This document shows positions 25,765 through 35,191 of a DNA stretch of 64,000 nt, piece by piece (position 1 is the first letter of the stretch; each line of letters begins with the position of its first letter). The notes beneath the pieces were generated by a model. The model worked only from the letters and a program-made list of their open reading frames with translations. It was not told the origin of the DNA and made no database searches. Source of the stretch: G963663365 sp963663365 (lineage in GTDB: Bacteria > Hinthialibacterota > Hinthialibacteria > Hinthialibacterales > G963663365); contig CAXXIH010000001.1 of NCBI GenBank assembly GCA_963663365.2, positions 1,612,001-1,676,000 on the forward strand, given 5' to 3'. The translations under genes were made by a program, and so were the position numbers.

Positions 25765-26430
25765 ATGGGAAAATTCTTGTTGGAGCGCAAATCCGCATCT
25801 ATCTCCAGGGATGCTGCCTCTGAAGATGAGGAACTAGCACTCTATATAGATCGTATCATAAGCATGGCCACTAAGGATCGTGTTACCGTGGCTTTGGTGT
25901 TGTGTAGAATAGACGATCCGGGGTTCTTGCAGGATGATGCCGATTCACAGCCTTCGAGTTGGATACTGAAGGCGCTTCGACAATTATTTTTGGATATAAG
26001 CTCCCACGATTGGTTTTTTGTGCAGGATATTCCTTATGGGTTTCTCTCGGTGATTGCAGATAAGCCGCGTGACCGTGTTGAATTTGAGATTCGCTATTTG
26101 CATGAAACCTGGAAGAATCTATGCAAATCACAGAATCCATTTCCGGCGATATCCTGGGGAATGGCCATGGCGCCCGATGATGCAGCGGATCGGATTGCGC
26201 TAATGCGGGCCGCCGAGGCTTCATGGTATTTGGCCAAGCGGAATGGCGGTGGTCGAATCGGAACCTATATTCCCAAAGAAACCGTACGCACCGAATTGGA
26301 ATTACAGCAAACGCAATATGAGCGGTTACAGGAATGTGCCGAGCGTGAGGGTGTGGAAACCGGTGAGTTGATTCAGGAAGCCGTGGATATGCTTATCCGC
26401 CGCAATACAATGCAAACGTGCCGTGTATAA
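25765..26430 (+). CDS. Degenerate GGDEF-like domain with ribbon-helix-helix tail
   Basis: This is a 221-residue protein. Residues about 25-170 follow the GGDEF pattern: VTVALVLCRIDDPGFLQDD resembles the first strand and metal site, and ISWGMAMAPDDAADRIALMRAAEASWYLAKRNGGGRIG matches the C-terminal strand, helix and AK..G...G motif. The GGDEF loop itself is replaced by IPYGF, so cyclase activity is not expected. Residues about 178-215 (QTQYERLQECAEREGVETGELIQEAV...) look like a ribbon-helix-helix DNA-binding segment. A nucleotide-sensing regulator is a reasonable guess. It has no membrane segment. ATG 25765 is chosen; AAAGGA lies 11 bases upstream. Confidence 0.65.
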   Translation: MGKFLLERKSASISRDAASEDEELALYIDRIISMATKDRVTVALVLCRIDDPGFLQDDADSQPSSWILKALRQLFLDISSHDWFFVQDIPYGFLSVIADKPRDRVEFEIRYLHETWKNLCKSQNPFPAISWGMAMAPDDAADRIALMRAAEASWYLAKRNGGGRIGTYIPKETVRTELELQQTQYERLQECAEREGVETGELIQEAVDMLIRRNTMQTCRV

Positions 26431-26463
26431 ACAGCCGCGCAGAATCTCATAACGTCAACCAGA

Positions 26464-27585
26464 TTAGAGATTTTCCGGATTCAGGCCCTCAAGTTCCGGG
26501 ATGATGAATCGCCCATCTTTCCGAATCAATTTACCGTCGCATTCGATCTCCCCTCCACCGGTATCTTCACGTTGAATGCAAACCAAATCCCAATGCAAAG
26601 CCGAATGATTGCCATTTGGGGCCTCATCGTAACAAGCGCCCAAGGCCATATGAAACGAACCGCCGATTTTTTCATCAAAGAGTGTATCGCGCATTGGTTT
26701 TGTGATTTTCGGATTGACGCCAAATGAAAACTCCCCGACATAGCGCGCCCCATCATCCACATCCAAAACCTCATTCAATTGGGTTGTATTGTCTCCGCAT
26801 TGGGCATCAATCACTTTCCCATTTTTGAATTCCAGCCGAATACCATTGTAGGTGATTCCTTCGTGCACGCTGGGGGTATTAAAGGTTACAACGCCATTGA
26901 CTGAGTCTTTTACCGGGGCGGTAAAGCATTCTCCATCGGGAATATTATGTTTGCCCGCGCAGGGAACGGCTGGAATGCCGGTAACATCGAAATGCAGGTC
27001 GGTGCCGGGGCCTTTGAGGTGAAAGGATTTTGCATCATCCATCATGGCTTTCAGTGGTTTTAGGGCCTCTGCCATTTTTGGATAATCCACACAGCAAACA
27101 TCGTAATAAAACTGCACAAACGATTCGGTTGAGGTCTCGGCCAACTGCGACATCGACTCATTGGGATAACGCAGCACACACCAACGCGTATGTTTGCAGC
27201 GTTGCTCGAGATGCACCGGCTGCAAAATGTAGCGATTGTGCCAGTCCAATCGTTCTTTGGGGACATCGGCCATCTCGTAAACATTATCTGCACCCCGCAA
27301 GGCGATGTAGCACTGAAAACATTTCATCTGCTCCAGCATAACTTCGCCCATATGCTTCACTGTTTCTTCTTTAGCCCCTAAAAGAAACTTCCGGTGCAAA
27401 GATGGTTGGGAGTAATTTACGACGGGTACCCCGCCGGCCTCGGCAACAGCAATTGCGACGGCTTCCACCAATGGCCGGGGTGTGAATCCGAACGATTCGA
27501 TAAAGACTGCGTCTCCCGGTTGGACTTTTGTCGAGTACAAGACAAGAGTTTTTGCTAATTGTGGAATTCGTTCATCGTAAAACAT
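26464..27585 (-). CDS. M29-family aminopeptidase
   Basis: This is a 373-residue cytoplasmic metallopeptidase. The N-terminal half (QLAKTLVLYSTKVQPGDAVFIES) and the sequence GPGTDLHFDVTG match the thermophilic aminopeptidase family M29 (AmpS/PepS/AmpT). Metal-ligand candidates include the Glu in IPDGECFTAPVKDSVNG, the Glu in VHEGITYNGIRLEF, and GEFSFGVNP followed by a His in NHSALHWDLV. The usual family length is about 370-415 residues, so this copy looks complete. AAGGAT precedes ATG 27585. It probably releases N-terminal amino acids from peptides. It sits 32 bases downstream of the regulator-like gene in convergent orientation. Confidence 0.9.
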   Translation of the reverse strand: MFYDERIPQLAKTLVLYSTKVQPGDAVFIESFGFTPRPLVEAVAIAVAEAGGVPVVNYSQPSLHRKFLLGAKEETVKHMGEVMLEQMKCFQCYIALRGADNVYEMADVPKERLDWHNRYILQPVHLEQRCKHTRWCVLRYPNESMSQLAETSTESFVQFYYDVCCVDYPKMAEALKPLKAMMDDAKSFHLKGPGTDLHFDVTGIPAVPCAGKHNIPDGECFTAPVKDSVNGVVTFNTPSVHEGITYNGIRLEFKNGKVIDAQCGDNTTQLNEVLDVDDGARYVGEFSFGVNPKITKPMRDTLFDEKIGGSFHMALGACYDEAPNGNHSALHWDLVCIQREDTGGGEIECDGKLIRKDGRFIIPELEGLNPENL

Positions 27586-27617
27586 GAGGTGATATCCTTC
27601 TGGTTAGTCGTCGTGCC

Positions 27618-29789
27618 TTACCAAATCTTATATAAGCGCCGGATACCGGTCTTTTCACCACGAGCGTTTTTACCTTCGTATGTCTCGTGCAATAGCTCAA
27701 GGCTGTTTAGGTTTTCCTGAACCCCCAACCGGAGTGTTATAGGGTGGTTTTTCTCATTTGGAATCTGCAGATAATACCGCACACCCCGCCGTTTAAGTTC
27801 CGCTACAACTTCTGCCCATGGGTGGTCATAGAATGGCAATAAATCCCAGTCGTCCAAATGTATGATATTTAAATCCCGCCTGAAGACGTGGTAGCGGTTT
27901 TCATGGGTTAGTAATCCCGTTCCGCTTTCCAGGTTTTTGTTGATATACCGCCACATATCGGCATCGGCACGGCCAACAGCGCGGTAAAACGATTCGGGCG
28001 GTGAATCGGCCAGCATAAGCAGACTGAGACCCGCTTCACGGGCTTTGGGACCTAATGAAGAGAAGGCCACACCTGGACAGATACCGGCCAACAAAAGCAC
28101 CGCTGCTAATATGACTGAGCCGTGTTTATCATTGACCGCATTGAGAACCCGTGCGCCGAAAAAAGCGGCCAACGGAAATAATGCAATCATGTGATAAAGA
28201 TACAGTCCGCTGATGACATATCCGTAAAACAACACCAGTGACGCATAGAGGCCAGCCACGGCGTATAACTTCCACGCTTTGTGCCGCCAGCCCAGCAATG
28301 CTCCCGGCAGCGCCAAGCCAAGTACCAATGGAGCCCATTTCCACCAAAATGCCTTAAAGAAAAGAGGCGTGCCTGCAATGCGTTCAATGAAAGTGTTACC
28401 GACCTGGGCTAAACCATCACCATTGCTGGTCCATTCAACCTGGCATGATGCCAGCACATTGAGATCGATATGTTTGCCGCCGAATATCTCCGGAAAAAAC
28501 GCGTATACCGGATTGCCGGTTACGATCCAGTTGCGGATATACCAAGGCGCAGCCCAAGCGATACCAAGTAAGAGAATAGAAATCTGTGGAACCCATGCGG
28601 GCGGTTGTGATGGTTGATGTTCTTGGCATGGGACTTTATGAAAATGAGAAAGAATGACCGCCAAACCAAGCGGCGCCCAAACAATCCAACCCATATAGTT
28701 GATTTGCGGGAATGCCGCTGCAATCAAAGTAACCGGCAGCAACAGCACCCAACTTCTTTGGCCCGGCTGTGCCTTTAAAACTGGGCGTAGAAGAGCGAGG
28801 AACGCAACAGTGCCATACATCACAAGCGAGTAATCACTGCACCAAACACTATATGTAATAGCGTAAGGCATGATCCTAAACGCAAGCGCGCTTAAGACGG
28901 CCACATCCTTGCGCCTGTAAATGCGAAAAACCAATGTGTAGAGAAGAAGCGTGGTTCCTAATCCGGCCAAAGGCATCATGGCCTGGCCGTAGGCATCGGT
29001 CCAAACGCCATAAAGAAGCGCCTGGGAAGCCTGAAGTACGCCATACAAATGCGGATAATTCGCTCCCAAACCTAGACCGACCTGCAGTTGTACCAGAACA
29101 GGGAAACCGCCCTGTTTGTATGTCATTTCGGCGTAATGGATGTAGTAAATCAGCGCATCCCAATAATCCACCGGGAACACCAGCGAATGAAAGAACATCC
29201 AGGCGGAAATGATGCCGATCAGCACCCAAGCAGTTTTAACCATCCAAGATGGTGTGGGCTGGTTGTTCGTGGATTCCGGCTGCGGTAAGTCCTGATTGAG
29301 GGTTAAAGAGATATGCAGCCAGCCTTTTCGCCCCAGTAACCATAAAATTCCAACACTGCAAATAAGCACTGCAAGAACCGTCCAGCGCGACAACAAAAAG
29401 AAGGTGGCCAAAAGGACCAGCGGTGTGGAGGTGATCGCCGCACCAAGAACTGGGGCGAGGGTTAGCCATTCGATCCAAATAACGTGACGTGGAACACCGA
29501 ATGTTTGGCTATGCCGCAATGGCGTGCGGCCATAAAGAGCCCATAGCGCAATCCATCCCACTATTGCCCAGGGCATCCAGGCTAACGACAACAGAATCGT
29601 ATGCGGAATCAGCCGGAGCCACGCGCCCCATGGAAAATCTCCGTGGATGATGATGCGAAACAGGCCTGGCAGTATTTCACGATAGAGCGGTTTTCCGAGA
29701 GGGTGGAAGGCCAAGAAGACAAAAAGCACAGCACCCAGCCAGATACCGGGAAGAAATTGAGACCAATGCTTGGGGGCCGTTTCTTTCAT
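27618..29789 (-). CDS. Large integral membrane glycosyltransferase (GT-C type)
   Basis: This is a 723-residue protein with about 13 hydrophobic segments and a soluble C-terminal region (from about residue 600). The first large periplasmic loop contains DYWDALIYYIHYAEMTYKQGGFPVL, in which Asp and the aromatic residues resemble the catalytic loop of GT39/ArnT-like GT-C enzymes. SVWCSDYSLVMYGTVAFLALL is a later conserved-looking segment. The donor would be a polyprenyl-phosphate sugar. It is preceded upstream by the terminator of the TrpB2 gene, so it has its own promoter. Specificity is not readable. Confidence 0.72.
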   Translation of the reverse strand: MKETAPKHWSQFLPGIWLGAVLFVFLAFHPLGKPLYREILPGLFRIIIHGDFPWGAWLRLIPHTILLSLAWMPWAIVGWIALWALYGRTPLRHSQTFGVPRHVIWIEWLTLAPVLGAAITSTPLVLLATFFLLSRWTVLAVLICSVGILWLLGRKGWLHISLTLNQDLPQPESTNNQPTPSWMVKTAWVLIGIISAWMFFHSLVFPVDYWDALIYYIHYAEMTYKQGGFPVLVQLQVGLGLGANYPHLYGVLQASQALLYGVWTDAYGQAMMPLAGLGTTLLLYTLVFRIYRRKDVAVLSALAFRIMPYAITYSVWCSDYSLVMYGTVAFLALLRPVLKAQPGQRSWVLLLPVTLIAAAFPQINYMGWIVWAPLGLAVILSHFHKVPCQEHQPSQPPAWVPQISILLLGIAWAAPWYIRNWIVTGNPVYAFFPEIFGGKHIDLNVLASCQVEWTSNGDGLAQVGNTFIERIAGTPLFFKAFWWKWAPLVLGLALPGALLGWRHKAWKLYAVAGLYASLVLFYGYVISGLYLYHMIALFPLAAFFGARVLNAVNDKHGSVILAAVLLLAGICPGVAFSSLGPKAREAGLSLLMLADSPPESFYRAVGRADADMWRYINKNLESGTGLLTHENRYHVFRRDLNIIHLDDWDLLPFYDHPWAEVVAELKRRGVRYYLQIPNEKNHPITLRLGVQENLNSLELLHETYEGKNARGEKTGIRRLYKIW

Positions 29790-29875
29790 GCTTTGTGATA
29801 GTGACGTGCATTTGCCTTGCCGTCCACTCCGCCAAATGACCTATGCCTTGTCTTCCGGACGGAACCGCATTTTTG

Positions 29876-29911
29876 CATAAAAAACAGCCCCGGAGTTATG
29901 GCTCCGGGGCA
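29876..29911 (-). terminator. Rho-independent terminator after the TrpB2-like gene
   Basis: GCCCCGGAG (29887-29895) and CTCCGGGGC (29902-29910) form a 9-bp stem with a six-base loop. On the minus strand it is followed by a T-rich run (complement of 29878-29884). It lies 52 bases past the stop of the leftward TrpB2-like gene. Confidence 0.85.
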
Positions 29912-29962
29912 ATCGTAAAAGCATAGCATGATGCAATGCCATAAAGCTGATGTTGTTGTCGA

Positions 29963-31309
29963 TCAGGGCAGTTTTGCCAGTGATTGTTGGATCAATTCAT
30001 CGGGATACTCGTAATCCTCAATTCCACCTTCCATAAAGCGGCCGTAAGAAGCCATGTCGAAATGACCGTGGCCTGAGAAATTCATCGCGATGACCTTTGA
30101 TTCACCCGTCTCTTTGCATTTCAGGGCCTCATCAATTGCCACGCGTACGGCATGGCAGGTTTCCGGGGCCGGAATAATGCCTTCGGTTTTGGCAAATAAC
30201 AGTCCGGCTTCAAAGCACGAAACCTGATGCACGTTGATCGCTTCGATCAATCCGGCATCGATACAGGCTGAGATTGTCGGGGCCATACCGTGATAGCGTA
30301 GACCGCCTGCATGAATTCCCGGCGGCATGAAATCGTGACCGAGGGTGTGCATTTTTAAGAGCGGTGTGGTCATAGCCGTGTCGCCAAAATCGTAAGCGTA
30401 TTTGCCACGGGTCATGGTCGGGCAGGCCGCTGGCTCCACACCGATGATTTTGATGTCTTTGCCGCCGAGCTTGTCGGGAATAAATGGGAAGCAGAAACCG
30501 GCGAAATTACTACCGCCGCCCGCGCAACCGATAAGAATGTCCGGATACAGACCAACCATCTCGAACTGCTTTTTCGTTTCCTGTCCGATAATGGTCTGTT
30601 GGAGGCAAACATGATTCAACACGCTGCCCAGTGAGTATTTTGTGTCATCGTGTGTTGCGGCATCTTCGCACGCTTCACTGATGGCAATACCCAATGAGCC
30701 GGGGCAATCGGGATCCTTTTCCAGAATGGCCCGGCCGGTGTTGGTTTGATCGGAGGGGCTTGGATAGATGGTTGCGCCCCAACTGTTCACCATGAATTTG
30801 CGGTACGGTTTCTGCTCGTAACTGACTTTGACCATATATACCGTACATTCGATACCGAAACGTTGGGTGGCATAAGATAATGCGCTGCCCCACTGTCCAG
30901 CACCGGTTTCGGTTGCGATCCGTTTGGTTCCGGCGACCTTGTTGTAGTACGCCTGGGCAATCGCTGTATTCGGTTTATGGCTGCCTGCCGGGCTGACCGA
31001 TTCGTTCTTATAAAAAATCTTGGCAGGCGTGTCCAAATATTTCTCAAGTTGATCTGCACGGATGAGGGGGGAAGGACGCCAATTCGAAAGCTCATCAAGT
31101 ACAGGTTCGGGGATATCGATCCACCGTTCCTGTGACATCTCTTGCTCTAAGAGATTCATTGGAAAAATAACCGACAGAAGTTCCGGCCCGGCCGGTTCGC
31201 GCGTCGCCGGATGTAAAGGCGGCGGTAGTGGTGTAGGAAGATCCGCTGCGATGTTGTACCACTTTTGCGGAATGTCTTCCGGTGACAATAGGATTCGCTG
31301 TTTACGCAT
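29963..31309 (-). CDS. trpB: Tryptophan synthase beta chain, TrpB2 type
   Basis: This is a PLP enzyme of 448 residues from the ATG at 31309; the frame is open 24 codons further. GSHKPNTA (about residues 110-117) holds the Schiff-base Lys, and GCAGGGSNFAGF is the phosphate-binding loop. The N-terminal lead with PLPPPLHPAT and the longer body place it in the TrpB2 branch, which joins indole and serine to make tryptophan and is often not next to trpA. No trpA is in the window, so it may work alone or with free indole. GGGGGA lies 12 bases before the ATG; a TTG three codons earlier is also possible. Confidence 0.92.
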   Translation of the reverse strand: MRKQRILLSPEDIPQKWYNIAADLPTPLPPPLHPATREPAGPELLSVIFPMNLLEQEMSQERWIDIPEPVLDELSNWRPSPLIRADQLEKYLDTPAKIFYKNESVSPAGSHKPNTAIAQAYYNKVAGTKRIATETGAGQWGSALSYATQRFGIECTVYMVKVSYEQKPYRKFMVNSWGATIYPSPSDQTNTGRAILEKDPDCPGSLGIAISEACEDAATHDDTKYSLGSVLNHVCLQQTIIGQETKKQFEMVGLYPDILIGCAGGGSNFAGFCFPFIPDKLGGKDIKIIGVEPAACPTMTRGKYAYDFGDTAMTTPLLKMHTLGHDFMPPGIHAGGLRYHGMAPTISACIDAGLIEAINVHQVSCFEAGLLFAKTEGIIPAPETCHAVRVAIDEALKCKETGESKVIAMNFSGHGHFDMASYGRFMEGGIEDYEYPDELIQQSLAKLP

Positions 31310-31531
31310 TTTTTTCAAATTCCCCCTTCGGAATAAAATCGAACCATAGACAAGAATATGGGCGTACGCCGGGCTCGGCAAGAACAGAGAGAAACCGGCG
31401 CTGGGCCTAGCGTATCATGATTCATACGGAATCCCAGCAGGACAAATTCCCGCCACAATGTGTGACTTGAGAATCGCCAATTTATGGCATTAACGCATTG
31501 ATTCGTTGATCACTCGGCACGTGCCGGGGGA

Positions 31532-32542
31532 TCAACCGTCTGATGGGGTATCGATGCGCCGACCGCTATGCCAGCTTTTATGCGCGGCGTGAAGAATCCG
31601 TAAATTGGCAAGCGCCGCTTCAATACCAGGTTCAGCCGTTATGCCTTCTTTAAATACATGGCTTGCGTATCGGGCCTGCTCTAAAAAGGGATTTCCCGGC
31701 TCATAAGTGATTTCTTCGGTTCCGGTCTCGCCAAACGCTGTCATGACCGGATTGCCCCCTCCTGGCGCCGCGATGTGCAGGCATGCAAGATTGCCGTTGA
31801 TTTCCACCGGATTCTGAGGCGGAACGGTAGCAAAACTAATTTCAATCGATACCAGCGGTCCGGAAGAAAAGCGTAAAGTCAACAGAGCCGTCTGATCGGT
31901 GGCCGATCCGGCCATCAAGTCATCGCGCGCCTCACATGAGACAGACTCAATCCGGTCATCAAACAGCCATGAAAAAAGATCACAGGCATGACTGGCCAAA
32001 TCCAGGATTACGCCACCGCCTAATTGGGCATCCGGCCAGTGCCGCCAACTCCGCTCGGTCACAGGATGCGTCTTACACATTTGGAACCGTCCATGGCTGA
32101 TCTGCCCCAAGTAGCCGGTTTGGATTAGTTCACGGGCTTTGCGGTAGACGGGATTATGCCGCATGACAAAGCCTGCTAAAAAAGGAATCCCGCTGTCTCG
32201 TACAATCCGCGCGATTTCTTCGCCGTCGGACAATGTCCCTGCCAGAGGTTTTTCGCAAAGGATGGGCTTCCCGGCTTGAATAGCGGCTTCGACACCCTCC
32301 ACGTGCAGATGGTTGGGAGTGGCGATATAGACTGCATCGACCTGCTCATCGGATGCCAATGCACAAGGATCGTCATAGGCTCGGCAGGCCAACCCCGGTG
32401 TACTGAAACGCTCCGCAAACTCACGGGCGCGCTCCAACCGGCGGTTGTGAACGGCCACAATCCGCTCTTGTAGATCACCGCGGAGAGCAGCGGCCATTCG
32501 CCGGTTCACAAAAAAGCCTGCACCAAGTACGCCCCAGTTCAT
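31532..32542 (-). CDS. Gfo/Idh/MocA-family oxidoreductase
   Basis: This is a 336-residue NAD(P)-dependent sugar oxidoreductase. The Rossmann start WGVLGAGFFVNRRMAAAL (residues 3-20) binds the cofactor, VDAVYIATPNHLHVEGV and GKPILCEKPLAG (about residues 92-103) are the family hallmarks with the catalytic Lys in EKP, and GGGVILDLASHACDLFSWLF carries the second catalytic Asp/His set. The C-terminal beta-sheet domain is complete. It probably oxidises or epimerises a sugar or inositol derivative. It is divergent from the threonine ammonia-lyase gene with only 94 bases between them. Confidence 0.92.
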   Translation of the reverse strand: MNWGVLGAGFFVNRRMAAALRGDLQERIVAVHNRRLERAREFAERFSTPGLACRAYDDPCALASDEQVDAVYIATPNHLHVEGVEAAIQAGKPILCEKPLAGTLSDGEEIARIVRDSGIPFLAGFVMRHNPVYRKARELIQTGYLGQISHGRFQMCKTHPVTERSWRHWPDAQLGGGVILDLASHACDLFSWLFDDRIESVSCEARDDLMAGSATDQTALLTLRFSSGPLVSIEISFATVPPQNPVEINGNLACLHIAAPGGGNPVMTAFGETGTEEITYEPGNPFLEQARYASHVFKEGITAEPGIEAALANLRILHAAHKSWHSGRRIDTPSDG

Positions 32543-32636
32543 ATTCCAAGTCTAACAGGCAACCGGATTACGGGGCATCCACCCCAATAACCCTGTAATG
32601 CCGGAAAGTCCATGTGCAAACTAACAACCTTGAATC

Positions 32637-33854
32637 ATGGTAACGCTGGATTCCATAAAGGACGCGCGAAAGCGCATTGCCCCATTTCTGTATCATTCTC
32701 CATGTGCGCCAACCGAGACACTCTCTCACCAATTGGATTGCCGGGCGTACTTGAAACTCGAGAATTTGCAGATGACCGGCGCATTCAAGGAGCGAGGTGC
32801 GCTCAATAGACTTCAGCAACTTTCGGATGAACAAAAAGCCAAAGGCGTGATTACCGCCAGCGCCGGAAACCACGCCCAGGGCCTTGCTTATCATGCTCAA
32901 AGGCTGGGAATCAAAGCCACGATTGCCATGCCTGAGGCTACTCCGCAAAACAAGGTCCAGAGTGTACGCCGTTTTGGACCGGATGTCGTTCTTCATGGCA
33001 AAAACTTTGATGAGTCGTTTGAGGAAGCCGCCGCTCTTCAGCAACGGCATGGTTTTACGTTTGTTCACCCCTTTGATGATGAAGCCGTGATTGCGGGGCA
33101 GGGCACCATTGCTGTTGAAATGTTGGAAGATGTCCCTTTGTTGGATGCGATTGTGGTTCCTATTGGCGGAGGCGGCTTGATTGCCGGTGTTGCCACAGCG
33201 GCCAAAGCCCTGAAGCCGGAAATTAAGATTATCGGTGTTCAATCGCGCCAGGCCTCAGCCATGTATAGCGCTGTCGGCAGCGGACATGTAATGCCAGTGC
33301 GGCCGGGCCCCACTATCGCCGATGGCATTGCAGTGAAATCGCCCGGTCATCTGACATACCCCATTATTCGAGATTTGGTCGATCAAATTGTCCTTGTTGA
33401 TGAAGAAGAGATCGCCGCTGCGGTGTTATTGCTATTGGAGCGGGAAAAGACATTAGCCGAAGGAGCCGGCGCCTGTCCGCTGGCCGCCATGATGTACCGC
33501 GAGGAACTGCAGCTGCAAGGCAAGCATGTGGCGATGATTATATCCGGCGGCAATATCGATATGACCTTGCTTTCCCGCATTATTGAGCGGGGTATGGTCA
33601 AGGATGGCCGTATGGCCCGCCTGCGGATCGAACTCTTCGATATCCCCGGACAGTTAGCGCAGACTTCCAAGATTCTTGCCGAACAGTCGGCCAATGTGTT
33701 GGAGGTCTATCACAACCGTTCATTTCTCCCGGCCTCTATGGGAAAAACCTACCTGGATGTGACCCTAGAAACGCGCGGGCCGGAACATGTAGAAGCGATT
33801 ATCGCCGCGCTTGAAGAACAAGGTTATAAAACCCACATCCTTTCCAAAAATTAA
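32637..33854 (+). CDS. ilvA: Threonine ammonia-lyase (threonine dehydratase) with ACT domain
   Basis: This is a 405-residue PLP enzyme converting threonine to 2-oxobutanoate and ammonia. LENLQMTGAFKERGALNRL carries the PLP Lys at about residue 51, SAGNHAQGLAYHA is the substrate-loop motif, and IGGGGLIAGVATAAKAL is the phosphate-binding loop. Residues about 325-405 form one ACT domain (RLRIELFDIPGQLAQTSKIL), typical of regulated copies. The single ACT and this length match the shorter biosynthetic or TdcB-like group of many bacteria. The start is ATG 32637. It probably feeds isoleucine synthesis; no other branched-chain genes are nearby. Confidence 0.93.
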   Translation: MVTLDSIKDARKRIAPFLYHSPCAPTETLSHQLDCRAYLKLENLQMTGAFKERGALNRLQQLSDEQKAKGVITASAGNHAQGLAYHAQRLGIKATIAMPEATPQNKVQSVRRFGPDVVLHGKNFDESFEEAAALQQRHGFTFVHPFDDEAVIAGQGTIAVEMLEDVPLLDAIVVPIGGGGLIAGVATAAKALKPEIKIIGVQSRQASAMYSAVGSGHVMPVRPGPTIADGIAVKSPGHLTYPIIRDLVDQIVLVDEEEIAAAVLLLLEREKTLAEGAGACPLAAMMYREELQLQGKHVAMIISGGNIDMTLLSRIIERGMVKDGRMARLRIELFDIPGQLAQTSKILAEQSANVLEVYHNRSFLPASMGKTYLDVTLETRGPEHVEAIIAALEEQGYKTHILSKN

Positions 33855-34156
33855 TGTGATGCAAGGCAGATGAGTCTCTTCGCGATGGTTTTGGTCCATC
33901 CATTACGAGGAAGTGATTTCTCACCGGTTAAGTGTTTATTGCCAGGTGCCAAAGAATCCTGCTTTTTGCCTAATTGGCTCAATATCTGCTGGATCTTGAG
34001 CTGCGTATTAATTTCTAAAAACACAGTATGTGGCCGATGATATTTCTAAATTGCCCCTAAAAGTACTATTCCGAAATTATAGATCGGGTTAAAATCCGTG
34101 CATCAATTATTAAATCCATATAAGCATCATAAAATTGCACCAAGAGGGAGGAGATT
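33855..34156 (+). promoter_or_regulatory. Intergenic region upstream of the outer-membrane protein gene
   Basis: About 300 bases with no gene. The right part carries AT-rich promoter-like sequence (near 34110-34135) and a strong ribosome site, GGGAGGAG, just before ATG 34157. No clear terminator was seen for the upstream gene. Confidence 0.4.
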
Positions 34157-35164
34157 ATGAAAAACATCAGTCTTTTCTTAGGTTTGTCTGTTTTATTCGG
34201 CTCATTCGCGATTCCCGGATACAGTCAAATTCAAATTGGCGGATTGCTCCGGGATGAATTTGCCTTGGGGCTTACGCCGCCGATCAAAAGCGCGGGCATG
34301 GGCGGAGCCTATGTCGCAGTGGATCGGACACAATCGTATAATCCGGCGGCCTTGTCTGTTGTGGAGCAGCTCGAAGCCGGGTTGACATACGGCATTTATG
34401 ATCTGGATGAAGGCCCCACGACCCATCGTGGCCGTTTGGATGCCATTGCTCCTGTCCCTTATTTGGGCGGCGGAGCGCGTATTATGTTGGATGGCTTTGC
34501 CAGCGATGGTGAAGGCGAAACGCTGCTTCCGGGCGACCTGCCGGTTGAATTCGACAGCACGACACTGGGACTGCAATACGGCAGGAACATCACTGATTGG
34601 CTTGCAGTCGGATTTGGCGGCTATCCCTATGAAACGGCCCATATCGACCTGATTACACCCGGCGGTACGATTGAAGGTCAAGCGATTTCACAGGTGGGCA
34701 GTATTCAATTGGGGACAATTCTGCGCCCTCATGAAAAGATCAATGTCGGCGGACAATTTATTTATATCCGCGACGATTTAGAAGTCGATTTTCCCGCTGG
34801 TGGTGGCGAAAGCGGTGACTATTTCAATATTCACTATTTCGCGCTGGGTGTTGCTGTAATGCCATTCGAGGGAACCCTGGTCGCGGTGGACTATTGGAAC
34901 GGCGAGATCGAAGGCCATGTGGATACATCGACGAATTTTGATCAGGATATTGACCGTTGGAATTTTGGTATCGAGCAACGTGTGCATGAAAAGGTTTATT
35001 TGCGCGCCGGTTCAGATAATGGCGGTTTGACGGCTGGTTTTACGGTCCGCTTCAACGATTCAATTGATCTCGACTATGCGTTCATCAATGAAGAACTTGG
35101 TGACAAAGCGGATGTGTTTGGCGAGACGCAATTTCACGGCGTGGCGTTGATATACCGGTTCTGA
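34157..35164 (+). CDS. Outer-membrane beta-barrel protein (PorV/FadL-like)
   Basis: This is a 335-residue secreted protein. A Sec signal peptide (LFLGLSVLFGSFAIPGYSQ, cleavage near residue 24) is followed by LLRDEFALGLTPPIKSAGMGGAYVAVDR and SYNPAALSVV, a layout common to PorV/OmpP1-like barrels, in which an N-terminal G-rich hatch is followed by NPA. Alternating strands run to the end, and the last residues GVALIYRF end in Phe as expected for BAM insertion. The function is uncertain: transport of hydrophobic compounds or secretion-linked. The ribosome site GGGAGGAG is strong, so expression may be high. Confidence 0.78.
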   Translation: MKNISLFLGLSVLFGSFAIPGYSQIQIGGLLRDEFALGLTPPIKSAGMGGAYVAVDRTQSYNPAALSVVEQLEAGLTYGIYDLDEGPTTHRGRLDAIAPVPYLGGGARIMLDGFASDGEGETLLPGDLPVEFDSTTLGLQYGRNITDWLAVGFGGYPYETAHIDLITPGGTIEGQAISQVGSIQLGTILRPHEKINVGGQFIYIRDDLEVDFPAGGGESGDYFNIHYFALGVAVMPFEGTLVAVDYWNGEIEGHVDTSTNFDQDIDRWNFGIEQRVHEKVYLRAGSDNGGLTAGFTVRFNDSIDLDYAFINEELGDKADVFGETQFHGVALIYRF

Positions 35165-35191
35165 TTGAATGCCAATTGGCAGGTGTGAACG

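Noticed and set aside
32568..33242. Minus-strand ORF of 224 codons
   Set aside because: It is antisense to the well-supported threonine ammonia-lyase gene and has no recognised domain.
33930..33970. TTGGCACC sequence resembling a sigma-54 -24 box upstream of the outer-membrane gene
   Set aside because: The GG-to-GC spacing is six rather than ten bases and it points away from the gene.
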